Source: JAUIAI01 sp049680625
Lineage (GTDB): Bacteria > Pseudomonadota > Gammaproteobacteria > Burkholderiales > Burkholderiaceae_E
Length of the DNA: 64,000 nucleotides
Assembly: GCA_049680625.1 (NCBI GenBank)
Contig: JBAUID010000223.1
Coordinates: forward strand, 10,862 to 74,861
Direction of reading: 5' to 3'
Positions 25,931 through 34,251 of the stretch are shown in pieces. How positions within the stretch are numbered: position 1 is the first letter of the stretch; the number at the start of each line of letters is the position of its first letter. The position numbers and the translations under genes were made by a program. The notes below the pieces were generated by a model, which saw only the letters and a program-made list of their open reading frames with translations, made no database searches and was not told the origin of the DNA.

Positions 25931-26522
25931 GGCGCCATCGACTCCAGCGCGCACTATTTTGGTTTGTGATGATGACCGGTTGGTGTTGCTGAGCATTACC
26001 AGTGCGCTACGGCATGCCGGATTTAACGTGATTGAAGCCGACAACGGGGATGATGCTATTTTGCTTGCGCGTGAACATCGACCCGAACTGGCAATTCTTG
26101 ATATTCGTATGGATGGTAAAACGGGTCTTGATGTTGCGGCCTACCTGAAAGATTATCTGGCTCAACCGTTCATTTTCCTGTCGGCTTTTTCCGGCGAGGA
26201 AGAAGTGGCCCGTGGTATGTCGTACGGTGCCTTGGCCTACTTGTCCAAACCGGTCGAGACCACTCGCCTGGTGTACGAAGTTGAGAAAGCACTGACGCAA
26301 ATTGCTAAGACCGGATCTGTTGTCAATATTGAGACTGCGGATTCAGAGTCAACCAGCACCCAACAGTGGGTAGCTGTCGGAATGCTGATGGAGCGTGAGC
26401 ACCGCGACTTGCCGGGCGCTCTGCGGCGCCTGGGTGAAGTGGCTAATGAGCGTAAGGTCAGCCTGCAAGAGGCGGCGCTGGAAATTCTGGCAATCGCAGC
26501 CCAAACGCGATCATCCGATTGA
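25923..26522 (+). CDS. Response regulator with ANTAR RNA-binding output
   Basis: The receiver domain occupies residues 10-125, with acidic pocket D16-D18, phosphoacceptor D60 and K109. A linker leads to a C-terminal helical domain (about 145-190: VAVGMLMEREHRDLPGALRR then AALEIL). It has the A-x-G-x-L-M pattern of ANTAR, a domain that binds paired hairpins in nascent RNA and prevents termination (EutV, AmiR and NasR type). At 199 aa it fits. It overlaps the kinase gene, so the pair should act together. I did not find a convincing ANTAR hairpin pair in the adjacent DNA. Confidence 0.88.
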   Translation: MSEAPSTPARTILVCDDDRLVLLSITSALRHAGFNVIEADNGDDAILLAREHRPELAILDIRMDGKTGLDVAAYLKDYLAQPFIFLSAFSGEEEVARGMSYGALAYLSKPVETTRLVYEVEKALTQIAKTGSVVNIETADSESTSTQQWVAVGMLMEREHRDLPGALRRLGEVANERKVSLQEAALEILAIAAQTRSSD

Positions 26523-26565
26523 AGGCGATCCGCGTTGTTTTGGTCACTTTCTTAACCGGTGGTTC

Positions 26566-26591
26566 GCTTCATCCGGTCGCTTCATCCGGTC
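26566..26591. repeat. Two tandem copies of a 13-bp unit
   Basis: GCTTCATCCGGTC occurs twice head to tail (26566-26578 and 26579-26591) in the 71-bp gap between two convergent signalling genes, next to the stop codon of the minus-strand kinase. Confidence 0.8.
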
Positions 26592-26593
26592 GC

Positions 26594-28534
26594 TTAGTCC
26601 CATAGGGTAAATAAGAACCGGGCGCCGGCGCCCGGGGTGGACTCCGCCCAGATGTGACCACCGTGGCGGCGGATAATGCGCTGCACGGTAGCCAGGCCAA
26701 TACCGGTGCCGGGGTAATCTGCTGAAGAGTGTAAGCGAGCGAATGGTCGGAACAAGCCGTCTGCTGCGTCCTGATTGAAGCCAACCCCGTTGTCAGCAAC
26801 CTGGAAGGTTTCTACGCCGTTGATAACCTGCATACTGACTTTGATTTGCGGCAAATCAGAACGCGATGAAAACTTGACCGCATTCTTTAGTAGGTTCCAG
26901 CAAACCATCCGCATCAACATATGATCGGCACGGCACTTTAAATCCGGCTGAATGTCAATTCTTATTCGGTCATTGTCTTGATCGTGGGTTATTTCGCTGG
27001 CAATCGACTGAAACATACTGCTTAGATCAAGGGGGTCGGCCATTACCGGCGTGGCGGATATCTGATGCAGTTCTACCAGTGCGTCCAACATGCCGTCCAT
27101 CCGAGTGCCCGCCGCTCGGATGCGGCTGATCGTGTCAATACCAACGCGATCCAGAACGCCACTGTATTTTTCGCTGAGCATGTCGGCAAAGCCGGTGATA
27201 TGCCGAATGGGCGCCCGCAGGTCATGCGATACCGTGTGACTGAACGATTCCAGTTCCCGCGCCGTTACTCGAATTTCGAGGGCTTGTTTGGCGTCAGATT
27301 CGCGCAAAACATGCAGTTCGGTCGATTCACGCAACAGGCGACGAGTTTCCGGGGTTAGCGGATCAACAAAAATAACGGTTGTTGTGCCGAACTGGGTTTG
27401 TTCGATTTTATTGATCGTAATTGACGCACGCTGCTGCTCACCATAACGGTTACTGATCACCCCGTTAAAGCGTAGATTTATTTCTGAATCAAGTTGTCCG
27501 AGCAATCCATTGCGTGATGTGCTTTCTCGTTTTTTAAATTCAGGAGGAATCGATTCGTCTGGGCGCAGCCATTGGTCAACGTCTAATTGCTGAAGTGTCA
27601 GCAGCGAATGTCCGGTGGCCGCAATAGCTGCAGGGTTTGCCCATTGCAGTGACCACTGTCTTAGCGGGTTTGTCCCCAACGGGGTGGCGTGTACTATGGC
27701 CGCTGGAAGCGGGCTCGCATTCATTGCATTGATGGCCAGCCGGGTTGGGCTGGTGGACAGGCTATGTTCGCTCAGCTCGCGAATAGTCCCCTGATAGCCG
27801 AGAAACTGGCCATCAATGCCAAATCGAGGCAAGCCACTTTCCTGAAGGCGCAGAATTTCACCCCCGGGCAATTTTCGTGACCAGATGACGTCATGAAACG
27901 GCTGTCGCCTGGCGATCAGGGCGGCGAGATGGTGGCAACTTTCCGGTTCAAACCAGTCATCGGGGAGTTCACCACGCCGGGTGCGTTGCAGGGCGAGCAG
28001 CGGACTATGCCGATTCTTGTTAGGCGGGTCGACCAGAATGTAAGTGCCCGATTCGTCTTGCTCCCAGTAACCGCACCGGGTCAACGTGTCTATGGTTTGC
28101 AGGCGCTGTTCGGCCTGGCGAAGGTCATCCGGGCCGCCAGCGTTGGTGGTGTGGCTGAAGTTGCTTCCGTGGCTTGCTTTGGCCGCGTCGATTGCCCTGT
28201 TTGCATCTGTAAACCATTCGGCTCCAGTCGCGAAGCGTGCGGGCTGTGAGCTTAAATCGGGGGGAGATGTCAGTGATGGATCGCGCCGTCCTTGTATTCG
28301 AGTTCGACTTCGCGAGCGCAGCACCATCACGATACCGATGACGGTGGTCAGGCTCGCTGCAAAAAGGGCGCTCAAGCCACCAAGACTGCTATTCAACAAA
28401 GTAACCTGGGTCGCGAAAAAGACCATTGCTGCGGCCGCCACGACCACAACAACAATCGGTATCCACGGTGCCCAGAGGCGGCTCGAGAGTGTCTGGCCGG
28501 CTCTGTGTGTCGTGGTGGATTGAATTGCCGGCAT
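26594..28534 (-). CDS. Membrane PAS sensor histidine kinase (HisKA family)
   Basis: The 646-aa protein has two N-terminal membrane helices (about 24-42 and 52-72) with almost no periplasmic loop. A low-complexity linker and PAS-like regions (about 140-260 and 270-385) precede the transmitter. The phosphoacceptor is H437 in SHTVSHDLRAPIRHI, typical of the phytochrome-like HisKA group. The HATPase part has N-box NLLKNAVKFS, DNGVGFNQ and PGTGIGLATVQRI. It is the last gene of a three-gene minus-strand operon, and its ATG shares a base with the preceding regulator's stop. Kinase function is clear; the signal is not. Confidence 0.9.
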   Translation of the reverse strand: MPAIQSTTTHRAGQTLSSRLWAPWIPIVVVVVAAAAMVFFATQVTLLNSSLGGLSALFAASLTTVIGIVMVLRSRSRTRIQGRRDPSLTSPPDLSSQPARFATGAEWFTDANRAIDAAKASHGSNFSHTTNAGGPDDLRQAEQRLQTIDTLTRCGYWEQDESGTYILVDPPNKNRHSPLLALQRTRRGELPDDWFEPESCHHLAALIARRQPFHDVIWSRKLPGGEILRLQESGLPRFGIDGQFLGYQGTIRELSEHSLSTSPTRLAINAMNASPLPAAIVHATPLGTNPLRQWSLQWANPAAIAATGHSLLTLQQLDVDQWLRPDESIPPEFKKRESTSRNGLLGQLDSEINLRFNGVISNRYGEQQRASITINKIEQTQFGTTTVIFVDPLTPETRRLLRESTELHVLRESDAKQALEIRVTARELESFSHTVSHDLRAPIRHITGFADMLSEKYSGVLDRVGIDTISRIRAAGTRMDGMLDALVELHQISATPVMADPLDLSSMFQSIASEITHDQDNDRIRIDIQPDLKCRADHMLMRMVCWNLLKNAVKFSSRSDLPQIKVSMQVINGVETFQVADNGVGFNQDAADGLFRPFARLHSSADYPGTGIGLATVQRIIRRHGGHIWAESTPGAGARFLFTLWD

Positions 28535-29166
28535 TAGTCGATTAACCCGTGCCGCAACGCGTAGGCGGCAATACCGGCATTGGTTGTCACCCCAAGTTTT
28601 TCTTTGACCCGACCTCGATATACGCTGACTGTTTTGGTTGACAAGCCGAGGTCATCGGCAATATCAGCCAGTTTTGCGCCCCGTGCGTATGAAATCATAG
28701 TCTGCATTTCCCGGGGGGACAGTATTTCGTGCGGTGCACAGGCGCCTGGTTTCTTCAGTGAATCCACCATCAGACTGCTCATTTGCGGGGTCGCAAAATT
28801 GCGGCCATTGGCAACAGTTTGTGCAGCAAGAATAATGTCTTCGGATGGGGCCCCTTTATTCAAATAGCCCATGGCGCCGGCGCGGAACGCGCGCATGCCG
28901 TATTGGTCTTCGGGGTACTGCGAAAACACCAGGATTTTGGCACGCGGGTTTACCTCTACCGCCTTTTGAATAATTTCGATGCCGCCACGCCCTGGCATGT
29001 GTAAGTCCAGAACCAGTAAGTCGTAACCGGTTTCATCACTCATCTCGCGCCATTCAGCGTAGTCACCGGCCTCACCAACGACGCGGAAATAGCCACTATC
29101 GGTAAACAGTTCGCGTAAACCGCGGCGGATCATTGCATGATCGTCAACTAGTGCAACTCGAATCAT
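28534..29166 (-). CDS. NarL/FixJ-type response regulator
   Basis: The receiver domain has D8, D9, phosphoacceptor D54 and a conserved Lys in YLNKGAPSED. It is followed by a LuxR-type helix-turn-helix (about 142-205: LSPREMQTMISYARGAKLAD then GLSTKTVSVYRGRVKEKLGV). The 210-aa length is standard. It should bind DNA as a dimer when phosphorylated. It overlaps the upstream HisKA_3 kinase gene by 4 bp and the downstream kinase by 1 bp, so it may serve both. The promoters it controls are unknown. Confidence 0.93.
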   Translation of the reverse strand: MIRVALVDDHAMIRRGLRELFTDSGYFRVVGEAGDYAEWREMSDETGYDLLVLDLHMPGRGGIEIIQKAVEVNPRAKILVFSQYPEDQYGMRAFRAGAMGYLNKGAPSEDIILAAQTVANGRNFATPQMSSLMVDSLKKPGACAPHEILSPREMQTMISYARGAKLADIADDLGLSTKTVSVYRGRVKEKLGVTTNAGIAAYALRHGLID

Positions 29167-30416
29167 TCGACAGCTTCCGGGTTACCCTGCGCTACGACTT
29201 CGATGGCCTGCGGTGGGACGGTCACAATCTCGCTGTTAACGAGGGCTTCGTTTCGGTCATTGTCAGATGGCCCCGTGGATGCGCTGTCATCGACGCCGTC
29301 ACGGTTACTGCCAACTGGCAGACTCAGCAGCAAGCTGGTTCCCTTATTCGGGTTCGGGCATACGTCCAGCCAGCCGCCGGCCAGGCGGGCGCGTTCGGTC
29401 AGGCCGCGCAGCCCGAAGTGTCCGTTACCAGATTTAAACTGACCTTGTATGCCAACACCGTTGTCAGTGATTTCCATCGACAAAGTGTCGGGTTGCACAA
29501 TAAGGCTGACCGAAACTTCGGTTGCCTGGGCGTGTTTTCGGATGTTGTTGAGTGCTTCCTGGAGGGTTCGATAAACCACAATGGCAATTGAATCACCCAC
29601 ACTGATTTCCGGATTGTTGCAGTCGAAGTGAATTTTTGTTTGGTCCGCCTCGCGAAATTTGCGTACCTGCCACTCCAGTGCCGGTATCAGGCCAGCGTCC
29701 ATAACCGGTGGTCGCAGGTTACGAATGATGCGTTGCCCCGCTGCCTGGAGTTCGGCAATTTGGTTCTTCACCAGTCGGGCACGGCTGGCAATAGTTTCGT
29801 CCCCGTGCCGTGCCATCCAGGCGAGATCAAGCCCTATTGCGGTCAGTCCGCTGCCAATCTCATCATGGATATCTCTGGCCATCGAGGTTCGCTCGGCTTC
29901 AACGGCGCTCAGCAGATGGCCTGAAAGTGCGCGCAATGCTTCTTCGGACTGGCGCAGTTTTTCCTCCGCCATCTGACGCTGACGGCGAGTATTTGCGGCG
30001 CTGATGGCGTTGGTAATGGCAATGCCGAGTCGGGCCAGTCGTCCTTTGATGAGGTAGTCATCAGCGCCGGCCCTCATGGATGCCACGGCCGCATCTTCGC
30101 CGATAGTTCCAGACACGATAATGAATGGTAAATCCAGGCCGGTGTCGTGTAACACCTGTAGCGCCCGGTCACTTGAAAACTCTGGCAAGTGGTGGTCGCA
30201 AATGATGGCATCTGGAACTATATTGGCTAAAGCTGCGCGCATCTGAGGTTCGGTCATTACCCGTTGGCAACGCGCGGCAATGTCTTGCCGGACCAGGGTT
30301 GCCTGCAGTAGTTCGAAGTCCATTTCGCAGTCTTCAACGACCAGTAATTTCAGCGGACGGTTCATCTCGACAAGTACATCTGTTGTTTGGGTTCGGTGTT
30401 TTTCGGTTGCTGACAT
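29163..30416 (-). CDS. Receiver-linked HisKA_3 sensor histidine kinase
   Basis: Residues 20-135 are a receiver with phosphoacceptor D74 and K124 in DDYLIKGRL. A coiled segment (about 140-175) leads to a DesK/NarX-type HisKA_3 domain with H184 in ARDIHDEIGSGL, then a HATPase domain (TLQEALNNIRKHAQA, DNGVGI, GLRGLTERARLAGG). A polar tail of about 60 residues follows. There is no membrane helix. An N-terminal receiver means its activity is probably set by another kinase. It heads the operon that encodes the NarL-type partner. M18 is an alternative start close to the receiver. Confidence 0.9.
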   Translation of the reverse strand: MSATEKHRTQTTDVLVEMNRPLKLLVVEDCEMDFELLQATLVRQDIAARCQRVMTEPQMRAALANIVPDAIICDHHLPEFSSDRALQVLHDTGLDLPFIIVSGTIGEDAAVASMRAGADDYLIKGRLARLGIAITNAISAANTRRQRQMAEEKLRQSEEALRALSGHLLSAVEAERTSMARDIHDEIGSGLTAIGLDLAWMARHGDETIASRARLVKNQIAELQAAGQRIIRNLRPPVMDAGLIPALEWQVRKFREADQTKIHFDCNNPEISVGDSIAIVVYRTLQEALNNIRKHAQATEVSVSLIVQPDTLSMEITDNGVGIQGQFKSGNGHFGLRGLTERARLAGGWLDVCPNPNKGTSLLLSLPVGSNRDGVDDSASTGPSDNDRNEALVNSEIVTVPPQAIEVVAQGNPEAVE

Positions 30417-30507
30417 TGGATACCGTGTATTTGGTAATCGGATACGGACTCGATTTCTCAGAGCCTCTTATTTTATGAAGGTGGTGCCCGGTTCGATACC
30501 CACGCCT

Positions 30508-30538
30508 GCCTAAGCGGGCAAAAACCCCACACTCAGGC
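30508..30538 (-). terminator. Possible hairpin between fliR and the kinase operon
   Basis: On the minus strand a 7-bp stem (GCCTGAG with CTTAGGC, one G-U) encloses GGGG-TTTTT-GCCC, giving an extended hairpin about 65 bp after the fliR stop. No T-run follows the outer stem, so terminator function is uncertain. Confidence 0.35.
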
Positions 30539-30604
30539 CGCCGATTTAGTCTAAAGTTGGGTGGTGCCTCTGCGTGAATGCAGTCTCATTACGCTTTGCT
30601 ACCG

Positions 30605-31357
30605 TTACAGACTGATTGCCTGCAGCATTAATTCCATTGCGCGGCTAAGGGGGACGTCCAGCGATGATATCGACAGGGTCAGCAGGATCAGGCCGGCGCC
30701 GATGGTTAGTGGGAATCCCACAACAAATACGCTGAATTGCGGCGCAACCCGCGACATGATTCCCAGTGCAAGGTTGACAAAAAGCAGAAGGATCATGAAC
30801 GGCAGGGCAATTGCCAGCGCGAGGCTGAACATCGCAGAACCAAAGTGGATCGGAGAACTGACGGCAATAAAGGTCCAGTTCAGCCCAATCGGGATTGTAC
30901 TGAAGCTGGCCACAATAGCGGCAAGGAGCAGGCCAGGCCCATTCAGGACAACAAAACCGGTCAACGCCGTCAGGTTCAACAACCGGGAAACCGGGTTAGA
31001 CGCGCCACTTTGCGGATCAAAGAATCCTGCAAAAGACAAACCCATTTGCAGACCAATCGTTTCCCCCGCGACCTCAAATGCACTAAAAATAAGACGTGCG
31101 AAAAACCCCATCATTAAACCGATGGTTACTTCATGAATCACCAGAGGCAATAAGTCGGTAGTTGCCAGGTTTACCGGCACGGCGACTGTAGGCGCAATTA
31201 ATATTGTGATCGCTAAAGCTGTCGCTACCCGTGCTTTGGCTGGCATTGTCCGTTGCGACAGGACCGGTGCGGCGGTAAAGAGGCCGATGATTCTGAACAA
31301 CGGCAGCAAATAGCTGGCGATCAGCGTGGTGAACTGGGCATCGCTGAACGAAATCAC
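30605..31357 (-). CDS. fliR: Flagellar export protein FliR
   Basis: FliR is part of the FliP5-Q4-R1 export gate in the flagellar inner-membrane channel. This 250-aa protein has about six hydrophobic segments, and the usual N-terminal part (FRIIGLFTAAPVLSQRTMPA) and GLQMGLSFAGFFDP loop are present. It is the last gene of the long fli operon, 23 bp after fliQ. Confidence 0.95.
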   Translation of the reverse strand: MISFSDAQFTTLIASYLLPLFRIIGLFTAAPVLSQRTMPAKARVATALAITILIAPTVAVPVNLATTDLLPLVIHEVTIGLMMGFFARLIFSAFEVAGETIGLQMGLSFAGFFDPQSGASNPVSRLLNLTALTGFVVLNGPGLLLAAIVASFSTIPIGLNWTFIAVSSPIHFGSAMFSLALAIALPFMILLLFVNLALGIMSRVAPQFSVFVVGFPLTIGAGLILLTLSISSLDVPLSRAMELMLQAISL

Positions 31358-31380
31358 TTTATTGGATCAGCTAACGGCGG

Positions 31381-31653
31381 TCAGTTAACCACGGCCGATG
31401 GGATCGATTCCAGGACTCGACGAATATAGTCGGTCAGAATGGTCAGTAACCAGGGGCCAGCCACCATCAAAGTCACGGCGAGTCCAATCAGCTTTGGCAA
31501 AAAGGACAGGGTAGTTTCATTGATTTGGGTTACAGCCTGCAACACCGAAATTAACAAACCCATGACCAGCGCTACCCCTAACAGAGGCAGGCTGACCGTC
31601 AGCAGAACTTCAAGCGCCTGGCGTCCGACATCGAGTACGTAAGCTGGGGCCAT
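31381..31653 (-). CDS. fliQ: Flagellar export protein FliQ
   Basis: This 90-aa protein has two membrane helices (about 15-37 and 52-74). The family motif VLQAVTQINETTLSFLPKL lies between them. It is a gate subunit with FliP and FliR. Its ATG overlaps the fliP stop by one base, indicating coupled translation. Confidence 0.96.
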   Translation of the reverse strand: MAPAYVLDVGRQALEVLLTVSLPLLGVALVMGLLISVLQAVTQINETTLSFLPKLIGLAVTLMVAGPWLLTILTDYIRRVLESIPSAVVN

Positions 31654-32459
31654 CAGATTCCGCTTCCCGAGCCGAAACTGGCCACCATGGACCCTACCAG
31701 GAGGTGCCAGCCGTCCGCCAGCACGAACAGCATCAGCTTGAAGGGCAGGGCAACCAGAACCGGTGACAGCATCATCATGCCCATCGACATAAGCACGCTG
31801 GCAACTACGAGATCAATAATAAGAAACGGAATAAAGACCAGGAAACCAATTTGAAAAGCAGTTTTCAATTCACTGATCACAAATGCCGGTATCAGTACTC
31901 GCAATGGCACAGTTTTGGCGTCTACCGGGGTCGGTAAGTTGGCCATTGATGCAAACAACAACATATCGGCCTGCCTGGTTTGCCCTGACATAAAGTCGCG
32001 CAGGGCATCACCAGCGCGTTGGGATGCTTCCTCGAATTCAATCGATTGCTCGTTAAACGGTTGATAAGCTTGTTCGTACACTCGCTCTAGTGTGGGTGAC
32101 ATTACAAAAAAAGTCAGAAACAACGACATGCCGACGATAACTTGATTCGGTGGGGTTGATTGCAGGCCAAGCGCTTGCCGCATCAGGGCGAGCACAATAA
32201 TGATTCGGGTGAAACTGGTCATCATCAACAATACGGCGGGCAGAAACGACAGCGCTGAAAACAGCAGGAGCGTCTGAATACTGACCGAGTACGTTGTTGC
32301 CCCATTATTTCCTGGCTCAGCCAGCACCTGGATGCCACTTTGAGCGAAAGCGACGCCAGGAATAGCCAGCAATACCAGCAATATCAGCATGACCAGCGAT
32401 AGCTTCGCGGCTGGGGTGGTGTACCAACTGCGCACGGCACGGGCGACAAAACTCATCAT
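31653..32459 (-). CDS. fliP: Flagellar export protein FliP
   Basis: FliP is the main gate subunit. The 268-aa precursor has a basic N-terminus and a cleavable-type signal (to about residue 40, VAFAQ). It then matches the family: TSFTRIIIVLALMRQALGLQ, PPNQVIVGMSLFLTFFVM, PAFVISELKTAFQIGF and the C-terminal hydrophobic hairpin. It overlaps fliO by 4 bp and fliQ by 1 bp. Confidence 0.97.
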   Translation of the reverse strand: MMSFVARAVRSWYTTPAAKLSLVMLILLVLLAIPGVAFAQSGIQVLAEPGNNGATTYSVSIQTLLLFSALSFLPAVLLMMTSFTRIIIVLALMRQALGLQSTPPNQVIVGMSLFLTFFVMSPTLERVYEQAYQPFNEQSIEFEEASQRAGDALRDFMSGQTRQADMLLFASMANLPTPVDAKTVPLRVLIPAFVISELKTAFQIGFLVFIPFLIIDLVVASVLMSMGMMMLSPVLVALPFKLMLFVLADGWHLLVGSMVASFGSGSGI

Positions 32460-32788
32460 TTGCCACCATCAGGCTGACTGGATCTGATTCGTTGTAAGGT
32501 CGACTTAAAATCGCCGCCACTCGGGTTCTTTGGCAGGTAGTCGTTTAGAACTTTAATGAGCGACAAGTTCTGGCCGGTGGCGCTCATTAGCAAATATTCG
32601 GTGCCGGTGTGGACGACAATGAGCCGCTCACGCGGACCAACCGACAGCGTTTCAATAACCTGTAATGTGCCGCCGCCGCGACGGGCGAAGCCGGGCAGAC
32701 GTTTTGCCAGCCACAAAGTGACTGGAATCGCCACCAGGATCAGCAATAACATGATACTGGACCACACTGGGTAAATGCCCTGAGACAT
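32456..32788 (-). CDS. fliO: Flagellar biosynthesis protein FliO
   Basis: FliO is a small membrane protein that stabilises FliP during gate assembly. With the ATG at 32788 it has 110 aa, one membrane helix (about 9-28) and a cytoplasmic part with the recognisable LSVGPRERLIVVHTGTEYLL. I prefer this start to one 57 bp upstream because AGGGA lies just before it and it no longer overlaps fliN. It overlaps fliP by 4 bp. Confidence 0.9.
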   Translation of the reverse strand: MSQGIYPVWSSIMLLLILVAIPVTLWLAKRLPGFARRGGGTLQVIETLSVGPRERLIVVHTGTEYLLMSATGQNLSLIKVLNDYLPKNPSGGDFKSTLQRIRSSQPDGGK

Positions 32789-32801
32789 CAGTATCCCTGT
32801 T

Positions 32802-33245
32802 CTACGACCGATGCAGGCGACGAACCCGCTCGGACGGCGTAACAATATCGGTTAGGCGCACGCCAAATTTTTCGTTCACAACGACCACTTCGCCTTGGGC
32901 AATGAGGAAGCCATTGACCAGTACGTCCATTGGTTCGCCGGCCAGGGCGTCTAATTCAACAACTGAACCCTGGGCCAACTGCAGGATGTGTTTGATCGGA
33001 ATTCGGGTTCTGCCTAGTTCGACCGTCAGCTGGACCGGGATATCCATGATCATGCTTAAGTCGCCAGTTCCTTCGGTAGGGGATGCTCCGGTATTGGTCA
33101 GATCAGGAAAAATCTGCCCGGCGTCACCAACCGATTCAACGGTCACTTCGGCCGTGTTGGGTTGCTCCTGGCTGCCCGCTTCCAGTGCTGAATCAGCGTC
33201 GGCTTGTTCAGGTGAGCCGTCACCGTTCTCTTTTTCTTCAGCCAT
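32802..33245 (-). CDS. fliN: Flagellar motor switch protein FliN
   Basis: FliN forms the lower C-ring and helps dock export substrates. The SpoA-type domain occupies about residues 65-147: MDIPVQLTVELGRTRIPIKH, LDALAGEPMDVLVNG, GEVVVVNEKFGVRLTDI. The first 60 residues are an acidic, probably disordered tail that binds FliH in other species. It overlaps fliM by 8 bp. Confidence 0.97.
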   Translation of the reverse strand: MAEEKENGDGSPEQADADSALEAGSQEQPNTAEVTVESVGDAGQIFPDLTNTGASPTEGTGDLSMIMDIPVQLTVELGRTRIPIKHILQLAQGSVVELDALAGEPMDVLVNGFLIAQGEVVVVNEKFGVRLTDIVTPSERVRRLHRS

Positions 33246-34236
33246 TGTGTACTCCGTTAATCAGTTCGTCTGGAACTGTCAGAAATTTTTCTATTTTTAC
33301 TGCGTAGCGGTTTTCGTTAACGCCGTACCGACAGCGCAGGAACGGTACATTGCCAGCAGTCACCGACAGGGTTTCTTTTAAATCGAGTTCGATGAAATCG
33401 CCCACTTGCAGGTTAAGCAGCTCCCCGAAAGTGATATCTGTTTTGGACAAATCGGCAACCAGTTCGATATCTGCGCTTTCGAGCTGACTGCTGAGCTTCC
33501 GTACCCATGATCCGTCTTTTTCTATCTGATCCGAATTCACCGCGGAGTACAGAGTTTCCCGGATAGGTTCAAGGGTCCCATAAGGAATACATAAGTGAAC
33601 GGCGCCGGCTGCCGTACCCGATTCAATCCAGAATCGGGTGCTGACAACACTTTCGGCAGGTGACGCAATGCTGGCAAATTGAGGCAACATTTCTGATCGA
33701 ACGTACTCCAGTTCGATTGGGTACACCCCATCCCACGATTGACGATAGCTCTCCGTGAAAGAGTCAACCAGTCGGGTGATAATCCGTTTTTCGGTCTTGG
33801 AGAACTCTCGCCCTTCGATGCCGCTGGGTATTGTCCCAGAGCCGCCAAATAAACCGTCGACCAGGGCACAGATCAGTTGCGGTTCGAATATCAGCAGGCA
33901 TTTCCCGCGCAGCGGTTTAACCTGCATGATATTCAGGTTGCTCGGAATGACCTGGGTCGACATGAATTCCGAAAATTTTTCGAATTTAATCGGCCCGCTT
34001 GTCACTTCTGTGGATTGACTTGTGATGTTAGTGACCACGGTCCGAAACAGCCTGCAGAACTGTTCGTGTACCGATTCCAGGGTAGGCATTCGGCCACGGA
34101 CAATTCGGTTCTGGTTCGCTAGGTCATACGCCCGTACACCTTTTTCGTCGCCAACTGACTCGAGAACTGGTTCGTCTGAATCGACGCCGGAAAGCAATGA
34201 ATCAACTTCATCCTGGGATAGGATCTGATCGCTCAT
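33238..34236 (-). CDS. fliM: Flagellar motor switch protein FliM
   Basis: FliM is the C-ring subunit that receives CheY-P. The 332-aa protein begins MSDQILSQDEVDSLLSGV, the N-terminal CheY-binding motif. It has the middle domain (FCRLFRTVVTNITSQSTEV, PLRGKCLLIFEP, GGSGTIPSGIEGREFSKTE) and a C-terminal FliN-like domain. Conservation of the CheY-binding segment implies chemotaxis genes exist elsewhere in this genome, as none are in the window. It lies 15 bp after fliL. Confidence 0.97.
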   Translation of the reverse strand: MSDQILSQDEVDSLLSGVDSDEPVLESVGDEKGVRAYDLANQNRIVRGRMPTLESVHEQFCRLFRTVVTNITSQSTEVTSGPIKFEKFSEFMSTQVIPSNLNIMQVKPLRGKCLLIFEPQLICALVDGLFGGSGTIPSGIEGREFSKTEKRIITRLVDSFTESYRQSWDGVYPIELEYVRSEMLPQFASIASPAESVVSTRFWIESGTAAGAVHLCIPYGTLEPIRETLYSAVNSDQIEKDGSWVRKLSSQLESADIELVADLSKTDITFGELLNLQVGDFIELDLKETLSVTAGNVPFLRCRYGVNENRYAVKIEKFLTVPDELINGVHNG

Positions 34237-34251
34237 ACAATTTGACTGCCG

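Noticed and set aside
25340..26044. 234-codon minus-strand frame over the kinase and regulator genes
   Set aside because: It is opposite well-recognised kinase and receiver domains; it has no recognisable motif and no ribosome site.
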